Below, in pieces: positions 9,186 to 17,067 of a DNA stretch of 43,561 nucleotides; the stretch's first letter is position 1; each line of letters starts with the position of its first letter. Source of the DNA: Solirubrobacterales bacterium (GTDB lineage: Bacteria > Actinomycetota > Thermoleophilia > Solirubrobacterales > Solirubrobacteraceae); assembly GCA_019244395.1 (NCBI GenBank), contig JAFASQ010000158.1:1-43561 (forward strand). Direction: 5' to 3'. The notes beneath the pieces are model-generated. The model saw nothing but the letters and a program-made list of their open reading frames with translations, made no database searches and had not been told where the DNA came from. The position numbers were made by a program, and so were the translations under genes.

Positions 9186-10045
9186 TTGGCACTCACCGTC
9201 CATGCGGCGGCCATGTACTCCGACAGCCCCTGGCGCCAGTGCGGCAGCACGGGCGCGTCGTCGCCGCGCTCGCTGCCGAGCACGCTGTAGGCCGGGCGCG
9301 CCGCCGGCCGCGGCATCTCGTCTGTACTGCACGGTTGCACTTCACAGGTGACCTCGGCGCCGGCCACCACTTCCTGTGCGAACTCGTACCACGAGCAGCG
9401 CCCTGCACCCGCCAGGTGCAACAGGCCGACCGGGCGCGCCGTCCTTGCACCCACATCCACCAACGCTGTCGCCAGATGCCCGGTAAACGTCGGGCAACCG
9501 ACCTGGTCGTCCACCACCTTCAGCTCAGGGCGCTCGGCCGCCAGCCGGAGGATCGTCGCGGGGAAGCAGGGACCGCCCGCGCCGAACAGCCACGACGAGC
9601 GCACGATCGTGTGGCGGGTGGGCGCCGCCGCGGCCACCGCGCGCTCGCCGGCGAGCTTTGATCGGCCGTAGGACGACAGGGGCCCGACCTCGTCGGATTC
9701 CACGTAGGGCGAGCGCTTGGCTCCGTCGAACACATAGTCGCTCGAGATGTGGATCGTCCACGCGCTAGACGTCGCGGCGGACCGCGCGACGTTGCCGGCG
9801 CCGACCCCGTTCACCGCCTGCGCCTCATCCGGCGAGCGCTCGGCGCCGTCGACATCCGTCCACGCGGCGCAGTTGACCACCACGTCGACCCGCGCCTCGC
9901 CGCCCAAAGCGTCGGCCACTGCGCCGGCGTCGGTGATGTCCAGGGCCTGGCGCGAGAGCGCTACGGCGTCGTGGCCGGCGGCCTGCACGGCGGCGACCAG
10001 ATCCTGCCCGAGCATCCCGGCCGCGCCGGTGATCGCGAATCGCAT
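9182..10045 (-). CDS. rmlD: dTDP-4-dehydrorhamnose reductase
   Basis: The product has 287 residues with the SDR nucleotide-binding motif GAAGMLGQ (7-14), NCAAWTDVDGAE (about 58-69, a RmlD hallmark) and the catalytic pair Y126/K130 in YGRSK. It reduces dTDP-4-keto-rhamnose to dTDP-rhamnose with NAD(P)H. The ATG at 10045 opens directly into the first strand MRFAITG; longer readings upstream run into the opposite-strand asparaginase gene. It is the first gene of the long minus-strand run. Only 19 bases separate it from the divergent asparaginase start, so its promoter must overlap that gene or its own 5' end. Confidence 0.94.
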   Translation of the reverse strand: MRFAITGAAGMLGQDLVAAVQAAGHDAVALSRQALDITDAGAVADALGGEARVDVVVNCAAWTDVDGAERSPDEAQAVNGVGAGNVARSAATSSAWTIHISSDYVFDGAKRSPYVESDEVGPLSSYGRSKLAGERAVAAAAPTRHTIVRSSWLFGAGGPCFPATILRLAAERPELKVVDDQVGCPTFTGHLATALVDVGARTARPVGLLHLAGAGRCSWYEFAQEVVAGAEVTCEVQPCSTDEMPRPAARPAYSVLGSERGDDAPVLPHWRQGLSEYMAAAWTVSAK

Positions 10046-10064
10046 CGCCCGCAAGGGTAGAGCG

Positions 10065-11069
10065 ATGCGCGATGATGCCGCCGTGACCTCGGCCTCGTTC
10101 GCGCCGGCGCGCCCGGTCCGCCTGCTGGCCGCGGGCGGCACCATCGCCATGCGCGGGGAACGCGCCGTGCCCGCCCTCGATGCCTCCGAACTGGTCAAGC
10201 AGCTCCCCCAGCTGGCCGGCTTGCGCCTGGAGGCGGAGAGCGTGCTGTCGCTGCCCGGCGCCCACCTGACGCTTTCCGACGCGCTCGATCTGGCCCGTCG
10301 TGCCGGCGACGCCGCCGGGCGAGGCGAGGGGGTCGTGCTGACCACCGGCACCGACACGATGGAGGAGGTGGCGATGGTGTGCGCGCTGACCTATGGCGGC
10401 GAGGCCCCGGTCGTGATCACCGGCGCCAATCGGCCCGGGAGCGCACCCGGGGCCGACGGCCCCGCCAACCTGCTTGACGCGATCATGTTGGCCCGCGCAC
10501 CGGCCGCCGCCGACCTGGGCGTGGTCGTTGCCTTCGGGGGCGAGGTCCACGCCGCCGCCACCGTTCGCAAGATCGACAGCACCGGCCCGGTCGCGTTCGG
10601 CTCGCCCATCGGTGGTCCCCTGGGGCGGATCGTGGATGGTCGCGTGTGGCTCCACGCCAGCCCGCGCCGTCCTGCGCCCCTGGATGTCAAGCGGCTCGAG
10701 CACCGCGTCAGCACCGTCGCCACCGGGCTGGGTGACGACGGTGCCCTGCTGCGCCACGCGGCGCAGAGCGGCGACGGAGTCGTGCTCGTCGCGCTCGGCG
10801 CCGGCCACCTGGCGCCGGTCGTGTTGCGCGAGCTGCGCAGCGCCGCCGAACGCGTGCCGGTCCTCGTCACCTGCCGGCCCGAGCGCTCCTCGATGCTTTT
10901 CTCCACCTACGGGTTCGAGGGCGCCGAGCGCGACCTGCGCGCGAGCGGGGCGATCTGCGTTCCGTTCCTCTCCCCCGCCGCGGCGCGCATCGCGCTGCTG
11001 TGCGCCCTCGGCGCTGGCCTGGACCGAGGCGGCATGGCGGACGCGTTCGCGCTCTTCGACGCGCGTTAG
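10065..11069 (+). CDS. L-asparaginase family amidohydrolase
   Basis: The product has 334 residues. Both catalytic threonine motifs are present: AAGGTIA with T26, and TTGTDTMEE (93-101) with the TDT triad region; VITGANRPGSAPGADGPANL follows. The enzyme hydrolyses L-asparagine to aspartate and ammonia. There is no signal peptide, so a cytoplasmic enzyme is likely. The ATG at 10065 is preceded by AAGGG about 8 bases upstream; a GTG at 10083 is an alternative start. It is divergent from rmlD. The gene is followed by the 21-bp tandem array rather than by an obvious terminator. Confidence 0.92.
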   Translation: MRDDAAVTSASFAPARPVRLLAAGGTIAMRGERAVPALDASELVKQLPQLAGLRLEAESVLSLPGAHLTLSDALDLARRAGDAAGRGEGVVLTTGTDTMEEVAMVCALTYGGEAPVVITGANRPGSAPGADGPANLLDAIMLARAPAAADLGVVVAFGGEVHAAATVRKIDSTGPVAFGSPIGGPLGRIVDGRVWLHASPRRPAPLDVKRLEHRVSTVATGLGDDGALLRHAAQSGDGVVLVALGAGHLAPVVLRELRSAAERVPVLVTCRPERSSMLFSTYGFEGAERDLRASGAICVPFLSPAAARIALLCALGAGLDRGGMADAFALFDAR

Positions 11070-11129
11070 ACCGACGACTTCGCACCTGGGGGCGGGCCTT
11101 GGCGCTGCACGTGACCTATACGGGAGTGA

Positions 11130-11298
11130 ATCGCCAAGGTCCGGACGCGGATCGCCGAGGTCCGGACGCGGATCGCCGAGGTCCGGACGCGGATCGCCAA
11201 GGTCCGGGGCGCGGATCGCCGAGGTCCGGACGCGGATCGCCAAGGTCCGGACGCGGATCGCCAAGGTCCGGACGCGGATCGCCAAAGTCTGGACGCGG
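11130..11298. repeat. eight-copy 21-bp tandem array carrying an 8-bp palindrome
   Basis: Eight head-to-tail units follow each other: 11130-11150, 11151-11171, 11172-11192, 11193-11214 (one extra G), 11215-11235, 11236-11256, 11257-11277 and 11278-11298. Each contains GTCCGGAC (the fourth and eighth are altered to GTCCGGGG and GTCTGGAC) preceded by ATCGCCRAG. The only frequent variation is A/G at unit position 7. The period equals two helical turns. The 22-base fourth unit breaks any continuous reading frame, so the array is not a coding repeat. It lies between the asparaginase and VOC genes. Confidence 0.95.
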
Positions 11299-11367
11299 AC
11301 CAAACCTGTCCGCGGGTTAGCAGTTTCCTCACACAAGCGCCGGCCGCACCGGATAGCGTCGCCGGTC

Positions 11368-12144
11368 ATGGGTGAACGAACGAAGTACACACCGGGGACC
11401 TTCTCCTGGACGGACCTGGCCACTACCGACCAGGACGCCGCCAAGCGGTTCTACGGCCAGCTGTTCGGCTGGCAGGCCGTCGACTTTCCAATCGACGAGA
11501 ACACGACCTACTCGATGATGCAGATCGACGGCAAGGACGTGGCCGCGATCTCGCCCCAGCCCCAGCAACAGCGCGACGCCGGCGCGCCGCCGCTGTGGAA
11601 CTCCTACGTCACCGTGGAGAGCGCCGACGACGCGGCGAACCGCGCGCAGAAACTCGGCGCCACCGTGCACGCGCCGCCCTTCGATGTCATGGACGTCGGC
11701 CGCATGGCGGTGATCCAGGATCCCCAGGGCGCCTTCTTCATGGCCTGGGAGCCCAAGCAGCACATCGGCGCGTCGCTGGTCAACGCGCGCGGCGCGCTCT
11801 CCTGGAACGAGCTTGCCACCCGCGACATGGACGCCTCGGCCAGCTTCTACCGTGAGCTCTTCGGCTGGCAGATCGAGCCGATGGAGGGCGGCGCGATGCC
11901 CTACCTGGTGATTCAGAACCAGGGCCACGGCAACGGCGGCATCCGATCCGCCCAGGAGAACGAGCCGAGCTACTGGCTCGTTTACTTCGGCGCCAACGAC
12001 ATCGAGGCCGACACGAAGCACGCGGCCGACCTCGGCGGGACCCAGCTTGTCGAACCGACGGACATCGGCGTAGGCAAGATCAGCGTGGTCCAGGACCCCC
12101 AGGGCGCCGTGTTCGCGTTCTACGCCGGACAGTTCGAGGACTGA
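11368..12144 (+). CDS. double VOC-domain (glyoxalase/bleomycin-resistance fold) protein, CFP32-like
   Basis: The product has 258 residues forming two tandem VOC domains (about 8-128 and 138-256). Each begins with a similar F/L-S-W-x-[DE]-L-A-T pattern followed by SFYRELFGWQ-type or RFYGQLFGWQ sequence, and each ends with a QDPQGA motif. This is the layout of mycobacterial CFP32 (Rv0577-like) proteins. The catalytic function of the family is unsettled and metal ligands cannot be assigned with confidence. The ATG at 11368 is 69 bases after the 21-bp array. The gene ends 67 bases before a strong hairpin that could terminate it. Confidence 0.9.
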   Translation: MGERTKYTPGTFSWTDLATTDQDAAKRFYGQLFGWQAVDFPIDENTTYSMMQIDGKDVAAISPQPQQQRDAGAPPLWNSYVTVESADDAANRAQKLGATVHAPPFDVMDVGRMAVIQDPQGAFFMAWEPKQHIGASLVNARGALSWNELATRDMDASASFYRELFGWQIEPMEGGAMPYLVIQNQGHGNGGIRSAQENEPSYWLVYFGANDIEADTKHAADLGGTQLVEPTDIGVGKISVVQDPQGAVFAFYAGQFED

Positions 12145-12211
12145 ACGCGCCGCTGCCGACCACCATTCGGTGCACAACGCGCGAAACCGGAACCTCCCCC
12201 GCCGGCTCCGG

Positions 12212-12240
12212 GACATAAGCGCCTGTGAGGCGCTTATGTC
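12212..12240. terminator. 12-bp perfect hairpin between convergent genes
   Basis: GACATAAGCGCC (12212-12223) and its exact complement (12229-12240) enclose a 5-base loop TGTGA. It lies between the convergent VOC gene (+, ends 12144) and SDR gene (-, ends 12294), so it can serve both. No T-tract follows on either strand, so it is either a U-less intrinsic terminator or an mRNA 3'-end stabiliser. Confidence 0.6.
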
Positions 12241-12293
12241 GCCCGAGGGAACGTCACGCTGCGGCAGTTTCGGGCGTTTTGCGCAGCCGTGCT

Positions 12294-12986
12294 CTAGGCG
12301 CGGCCGTAGACCGGCACGGCCGCGCCACTCGTCGGGCGCGAGTCGTCTGAGAGCAGGTGGGCGATCGGGCCGGCGATCTCGGCCGGCTTGACCCACCGCT
12401 CGTGGTCGGCGTCAGGCATGGCGGCGCGATTGGCCGGCGTGTCGATCACGCTGGGCAGGATCGCGTTACAGCGGATGCCGTCGTTCTTGTACTCGACCGC
12501 CACCGCCTGGGCGAACGCGATCACCGCCGCCTTGGAGGAGACGTAGCCGGCGGCGCCGCTGAACGGCTGCACGGCGGCGCGCGTGCCGACGCACACGATC
12601 GAACCGCCGCCGCCCTCGAGCAGATGCGGCAGCGTCGCCGCCGTGATCAGGTACGTCGGCCGGAGATTGAGCCGGAACTGCTGTTCGAACTGTTCGATCG
12701 GGGTCTCGTGAACGCGCCCGCCGGCGGCGAACCCGCCCACCAGGTTGACCAGCCCACGCAGCGGCGCCTCGCGCGCGCCGGCGGCGCGCGTCACCACCGC
12801 AGCCGCCTGCTCTGCATCGAACAGGTCGGCCTGCACCAGCTCGAGTCCCTCGCGCTCGGGCATCCGCTCGAGCTCGCGCTCCACGATCCACGGCACCACC
12901 ACGCGCCAGCCGTGGTCAAGTAGGCGGGCGGCGACCGCAGATCCCAGTCCGCCCGTTCCTCCGGTGAGGATCGCGCTGCGTTCCAT
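12294..12986 (-). CDS. classical short-chain dehydrogenase/reductase
   Basis: The product has 230 residues. TGGTGGLG (8-15) binds the cofactor, NLVGG (81-85) occupies the NNAG position, and Y148xxxK152 (GYVSSK) is the catalytic pair. At the usual catalytic serine position, 13 residues before the tyrosine, there is a threonine (T135 in VCVGTRAA), an uncommon but potentially functional substitution. The substrate cannot be told from sequence. The start ATG at 12986 begins MERSAILTGG; longer readings overlap the divergent HD gene. Only 37 bases separate it from that gene's start, so the two share a promoter region. Confidence 0.88.
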   Translation of the reverse strand: MERSAILTGGTGGLGSAVAARLLDHGWRVVVPWIVERELERMPEREGLELVQADLFDAEQAAAVVTRAAGAREAPLRGLVNLVGGFAAGGRVHETPIEQFEQQFRLNLRPTYLITAATLPHLLEGGGGSIVCVGTRAAVQPFSGAAGYVSSKAAVIAFAQAVAVEYKNDGIRCNAILPSVIDTPANRAAMPDADHERWVKPAEIAGPIAHLLSDDSRPTSGAAVPVYGRA

Positions 12987-13023
12987 CGTCCTGTCCGCGG
13001 GCCACTTTATCTTCGTTGCGCCA

Positions 13024-13947
13024 ATGCAAGTGCGGCAATTTTCAGAAGGATGCGAGATCGCCCAGGCCCTGCTGGTGCGAGGGGTCGAGCTGCGCGACGA
13101 GCACCTCGAGCTGATCCTGGCCGATAGGACCGGAAGCGTGCCGGCGATCGCCGGACGCGGCGCCGGCGGGGCATGCCGCGCCGGCACGGTCGTATTCGTC
13201 GCCGCAACGCTGTCGGACGGCCGACTGGTCGTGCACGCTCTCCGCGCGGCTCGCGAGGCCGAATATGCGCCCGAGGATCTCTACGACGGGCCGGCGCGCG
13301 AGCTCGGCCACATGGAGAGCGATCTGCGCAAGCTGCTCACCACCATCCAGAACCCACATCTGCGCCGGCTTCTGAGCGCGGTGTTCGCCGACACCTGGCC
13401 CGGCTACCGCGACGCGCCGGCCGCCAAGCGCTACCACCAGGCCTATCGCCACGGCCTGCTCGAGCACTCGCTGAGCGTGGCCCAGGCAGTCGGCGCGATC
13501 TCCGCCACCTTCCCGGGCATCGACCGCGATGTGGCGGTGACGGGTGCGCTGCTGCACGACATCGGCAAGCTCGACGCGTACGAATGGGGCGCCGGCCCGA
13601 TCTCGATGTCCGATGAGGGGCGCCTGCACGGGGAGATCGCGCTCGGCTATTACCGGGTGCGCCGGACGATCGAGCGGCTCGACGGCTTCCCGGCCCACCT
13701 CGCCGAAGCAGTGCTGCACATAATCCTCAGCCATCACGGGACCCTGGCGCACGGCAGTCCCGTCGTCCCGTGTACGCGCGAAGCCACGCTGGTCCACATG
13801 ATCGACAACCTCGGGGGCAAGCTCGGGAGCTTCGACCGACTCGAGAAGGAGCTGCCGGCCGGGGAGCAGTGGTCGGCCTACGACAAGGCTCTCGGTGGCG
13901 GGGCGTACTTCGCGCCGCGGCCGGACGTGGAACGCGAAGCCGCGTAA
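13024..13947 (+). CDS. OB-fold/HD-domain nuclease, YhaM-like 3'-5' exoribonuclease
   Basis: The product has 307 residues, close to YhaM (about 314). Residues 1-80 read as an OB-fold nucleic-acid-binding domain (MQVRQFSEGCEIAQALLVR, then LILADRTGSVPA). The HD phosphohydrolase domain follows, with H143 and H148 (RHGLLEHS), the metal-binding H178-D179 in ALLHDIGKLDAYEW, and SHHG further on. YhaM enzymes degrade RNA or ssDNA 3' ends in the cytoplasm. The ATG at 13024 immediately precedes the OB strand. It is divergent from the SDR gene. A different HD phosphohydrolase activity is possible, but the OB-HD order supports the YhaM call. Confidence 0.85.
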   Translation: MQVRQFSEGCEIAQALLVRGVELRDEHLELILADRTGSVPAIAGRGAGGACRAGTVVFVAATLSDGRLVVHALRAAREAEYAPEDLYDGPARELGHMESDLRKLLTTIQNPHLRRLLSAVFADTWPGYRDAPAAKRYHQAYRHGLLEHSLSVAQAVGAISATFPGIDRDVAVTGALLHDIGKLDAYEWGAGPISMSDEGRLHGEIALGYYRVRRTIERLDGFPAHLAEAVLHIILSHHGTLAHGSPVVPCTREATLVHMIDNLGGKLGSFDRLEKELPAGEQWSAYDKALGGGAYFAPRPDVEREAA

Positions 13948-14214
13948 TTACTGGCTCACTTCGCTCGGCATCGTCCGGATGATGTCGCGGCGGGCCCAGT
14001 AGGCGAGGCAGGGATGCCCGAGCGGCTCGGCGCCGCGACGCCGGTTCCGCCGGACATCCCCTGCCTGGGCGGGGCCCGGGCCGGCCCACCCAGTCGCGCC
14101 GCCGGCGTCCTCGATGGCCGGCCGATCGCGCCGCCGGCGTCATCGGTCGGGCCCCGGCGCGACCGACCGCCCGCCGCGCGCCGCTACACGGTTAACTCAG
14201 ACTCAGGCCGGCCC

Positions 14215-14376
14215 GGTCGTCGCCGAGGGTGCGCGGTGGCGGGTTGGCTGATTCCAGTCGTCGCCGAGGGTGCGCCGTGGCGGGTTGGTCGGCGCCGGTC
14301 GCCGCCGGGGCGGGTGGTGGCCGATTGGTCGGCCCCGGTCCCTGCCGGGGTTGGTGGTGGCGAATCGCCCGGCTTA
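14215..14376. repeat. four imperfect 41-bp tandem repeats
   Basis: Units begin at about 14215, 14256, 14297 and 14337. The first two are nearly identical (both with GTCGTCGCCGAGGGTGCG then GTGGCGGGTTGG); the last two are diverged (GCCGGGG then GGTGG). The repeats are pyrimidine-poor and G-rich on the plus strand. Nothing indicates that they are translated. Confidence 0.8.
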
Positions 14377-14437
14377 ACCACTCACTCGGCACCGCCCGCT
14401 CGCCCAGAGCGCACTTACGGACGCCATGGGGCCGCAA

Positions 14438-14478
14438 TCCGCACACTCGGCCGGGACATGGTGTCGAGTGTCGACTTA
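14438..14478. repeat. 41-bp intergenic element, copy 1
   Basis: This aligns without gaps to 20631-20671. Both begin TCCGC, then CACTCG, have a variable centre of about 12 bases, and end TGTCGAGT-n-TCGA-n-TTA. In this copy ACACTCG and CGAGTGT form a 7-bp inverted repeat, so the element could fold into a hairpin. Confidence 0.55.
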
Positions 14479-14654
14479 GGCCACGGTTAACTCATCACTC
14501 GCCGCGCGCCGGGCGACGAATGAGGCGAAACGCGTGCCAGAGCCCGGTGAAATACGCATTCGGCGGTCGGAGATGGGCGAGTGTGCAGTTCTCCGCCACC
14601 GAATACCGGTGCAATATGCGGGCGGACCGCAGCGCCCGCGCGACCCCGAGCCGC

Positions 14655-14723
14655 GAGGAGCCACCCGACCCTGCGGCGAGGAGCCACCCGACCCTGCAGC
14701 GAGGAGCACCCTACCCCTGCAGC
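14655..14723. repeat. three 23-bp tandem repeats
   Basis: Copies at 14655-14677, 14678-14700 and 14701-14723 share GAGGAGC at the start and CCTGC near the end. The first two differ only at one base; the third has an internal shift of bases. A fourth degenerate start follows at 14724. They lie in the intergenic region upstream of pafBC. Confidence 0.85.
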
Positions 14724-14955
14724 GAGGCCCGAGGCCCGCGACCCCCGACCGGACGGGCCCGTCCGGCGGTCGCAGCGAAGGCCCGCTCGGCATCCGTGCC
14801 TCGCTGCTGGGCCTGCCGCGCCACGTGCGACGAAAGCCGCCGTAAGCGGCTCGGTTACACCGTGGTCACGCCGTGCCACAACTTCGTCGCAAAATGCGGT
14901 CGACCGCCGGGAGCCGGGGTCGTCGCCCGAGCCGCCCAACTACAGTTGGGACGGC

Positions 14956-17040
14956 ATGGCCAAGGACACCGAGAAGCTGATCCGCCAGCTGTCCCTGATC
15001 TCCTATTTGATGGCGGAAAGGCGTCCGGTCACGGCCCAGGAGATCCGGCGCGACGTCGAGGGCTACAGCGCCATGAACGAGGACGCGTTCGCCCGCCGCT
15101 TCTACGCGGACCGCTCCGAGCTCGAGGCGCTGCGGATCTATCTGTCGATCGAGAAGCCGGTTGACGGACTGGTCGAGCAGGAGACCTATTCGCTGGCGCC
15201 CGAGAACTTCCACCTTCCCCCGATCGAGTTCACCGACCAGGAGCTGGCCGCGTTGCACACCGCGCTCCAGCTGCTCGATGGCGAGTTCGCCTACGCCGAG
15301 CCGCTCCGGCTGGCTCTGCAGCAGATTTCCTGGGGCCGCCCGAGCCCGCTCAGCTCGCCCGAGCAGCACACGGTCGCGCTTGGCATCACCGGCTCGGCCG
15401 GCGGCCATGAGCTTTCCCAGCGTCTGGCCAAGATCGAGACCGCGATCTTCCGCCGCAAGACGATTGTCTTCGACTACTACACGATGGAGCGCGGCGAACT
15501 CGGGACGCGGCGCGTCGACGCCTACCAGCTCCTTTTCCAGGGCGGGCAGTTCTACCTGGTCGGCTACTCGCACGAGCGAAGGGCGATCCGGGTCTTCCGC
15601 CTCTCGCGGATCCGCGGCAAGGTCGGTTACGCGACCAAGGCCGAGCACGACTTCCAGCGCCCCGCCGACTTCGACCCGCGCGCCTATGCGGGCCGGATCG
15701 ACTGGCAGTTCGGCGATCCCGTGGGCACGGCCGAAGTGTGGATCGGTCGCCGAATCGCCTGGCAGATCGAGCGCCACTTCGGCCGCTACGGCGAGATGCG
15801 AGCCGGCGGCGAGGACGACGGCGACCGCGTGTTCGTCACCCCGTACGCCAACGCCCGGCAGCTCATCGCCTGGGTGCTCGGCCTGGGCGAGCACGCTCGC
15901 ATCGTCGGCCCGCCCGAGCTGGCCGACGAGATGCGCGAACGGGTCGAACTGCTGGCCCGGCGCCACACAGGTGAGCCGCAGATCGCTGCGGTTACCGGTG
16001 CGGAGCGCGCCGGCGCCGATGGTGCCGGGCCGGCTGCCGAGGGCAACGGTCATCACCCCGACGGTGCGATCCGGCCCGAGCGCTTCGCCCGGCTGGTGAC
16101 GCTGGCCAGCATCCTGATCGACGCCGGCCGCGCCGGCCGCCGCATCGACGCGCGCGAGCTCCGCCACAGCCTCAAAGTGTCCGAGCAGGAGCTCCGCGAG
16201 GACATCTCGGTGCTCAACCTGGTCAACTTCGGCGCCGGCACCTACGTGCTGTACGCCGAACTCGGCGACGACGGGATGATCGAGGTCGAGCCTGAGCCCT
16301 ATGGCGACTCGTTTGCCCGGCCGGCCCGCCTGCTGCCGGTCGAGGCCAAGGCGCTGGTGGCCGCGATCGACCTGATCGGCGAGCACATCCCGGAGGGATC
16401 GCTCACCTCGGTGCGCGAGAAGGTCGTCGCCGCGCTGGGCGAGGATCCCGTGCACGAAGGGCTCCAGATCGCCGCTCCGGGTGGCGACGACGCCGAGATC
16501 GCGGCCGTGGTGTCGAGTGCGATCGCGCAGCGCCACATGCTGTCGTTCGAGTACTACAAGGAGAACGAGGACGAGTTCTCGACCCGGACGGTCGAGCCGT
16601 ACGCCCTGATCAACGGGCGGGAGGGCTGGTACGTGGCCACCTTCGATCCCTCGCGCGGCGACGTCCGCCACTTCCGCCTCGATCGCTTCAAGTCCGCCGC
16701 CGTGACCGCTGAGTCTTTCGAGCCCCGGCCCGATGTCGATCCCGCCGCGGACGTCGACGGCTGGCCGCGCACCGGTGAGGTGCCCGCCTCGCGCCGCGCG
16801 CGTGTATGGATCTCGCCCGAGCGAGCCCGCTGGGCCCGCGAGGAGCGGACGGTGACCGAGGAGCTCGCGGATGGCGCCGTCGTGGTCGAGCGCGGCTTCG
16901 CCAGCCTGCGCTATCTCGTGCGCGATGTGCTCAAGGAGGCGGGCGACGCGGTGGTGCTCGAGCCCGACGACGCGCGCGCCGCGGTCCGCGAAGCGGCCGA
17001 GGCGATCAGAACCGACATCGCGCCGGTCACCGCGGCCTGA
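14956..17040 (+). CDS. pafBC: fused PafB-PafC transcriptional activator (two WYL modules)
   Basis: The product has 694 residues in two tandem halves. The first has an N-terminal helix-turn-helix (about 5-75) and a WYL domain (about 160-230, TIVFDYYTMERGE to IRVFRLSRIRG). A Gly/Ala-rich linker (about 340-375) leads to a second helical DNA-binding part (about 378-440, ELRHSLKVSEQELREDISVL) and a second WYL domain (about 520-585, LSFEYYKEN to DVRHFRLDRFK). Separate PafB and PafC form the LexA-independent DNA-damage activator of actinobacteria, and natural fusions are known. The ATG at 14956 was chosen because the HTH starts directly after it. No proteasome or Pup genes are beside it here. The repair genes at 2148-8193 are plausible targets. 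Confidence 0.92.
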   Translation: MAKDTEKLIRQLSLISYLMAERRPVTAQEIRRDVEGYSAMNEDAFARRFYADRSELEALRIYLSIEKPVDGLVEQETYSLAPENFHLPPIEFTDQELAALHTALQLLDGEFAYAEPLRLALQQISWGRPSPLSSPEQHTVALGITGSAGGHELSQRLAKIETAIFRRKTIVFDYYTMERGELGTRRVDAYQLLFQGGQFYLVGYSHERRAIRVFRLSRIRGKVGYATKAEHDFQRPADFDPRAYAGRIDWQFGDPVGTAEVWIGRRIAWQIERHFGRYGEMRAGGEDDGDRVFVTPYANARQLIAWVLGLGEHARIVGPPELADEMRERVELLARRHTGEPQIAAVTGAERAGADGAGPAAEGNGHHPDGAIRPERFARLVTLASILIDAGRAGRRIDARELRHSLKVSEQELREDISVLNLVNFGAGTYVLYAELGDDGMIEVEPEPYGDSFARPARLLPVEAKALVAAIDLIGEHIPEGSLTSVREKVVAALGEDPVHEGLQIAAPGGDDAEIAAVVSSAIAQRHMLSFEYYKENEDEFSTRTVEPYALINGREGWYVATFDPSRGDVRHFRLDRFKSAAVTAESFEPRPDVDPAADVDGWPRTGEVPASRRARVWISPERARWAREERTVTEELADGAVVVERGFASLRYLVRDVLKEAGDAVVLEPDDARAAVREAAEAIRTDIAPVTAA

Positions 17041-17067
17041 ACGCTCGGCCCGCTACGCTGCGCGCCG

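Larger units (their letters stand above)
13948..14955. other. 1-kb geneless, repeat-rich intergenic region
   Basis: No open frame here has convincing coding character on either strand; the frames that exist are antisense or read through repeats. It holds four imperfect 41-bp tandem units (14215-14376), three 23-bp units (14655-14723), and three related copies of an ACGGTTAACTCA/CACTCG motif (14188-14199 and 14483-14494 exact for 12 bases; a degenerate one at about 14381-14400). It also holds a 41-bp element shared with 20631-20671, and a 9-bp inverted repeat TGCGACGAA/TTCGTCGCA (14826-14834 and 14883-14891) about 65 bases upstream of pafBC. No tRNA cloverleaf was found. Confidence 0.7.

Noticed and set aside
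11130-11298. CRISPR array
   Set aside because: The 21-bp units are contiguous with no spacers and no cas genes are present.
9825-11444. 539-codon minus-strand frame over the asparaginase gene
   Set aside because: It is antisense to a gene with clear catalytic motifs and reads through the 21-bp array; its sequence is rich in Arg and Gly with no known domain.
14010-14060. tRNA-like segment with GGATGCCCGAGCGGC
   Set aside because: No anticodon arm, T-loop or acceptor pairing could be built around it.
14866-16671. 601-codon minus-strand frame over pafBC
   Set aside because: Antisense shadow of a high-GC gene; low-complexity Val/Gly/Arg/Asp content and no motif.
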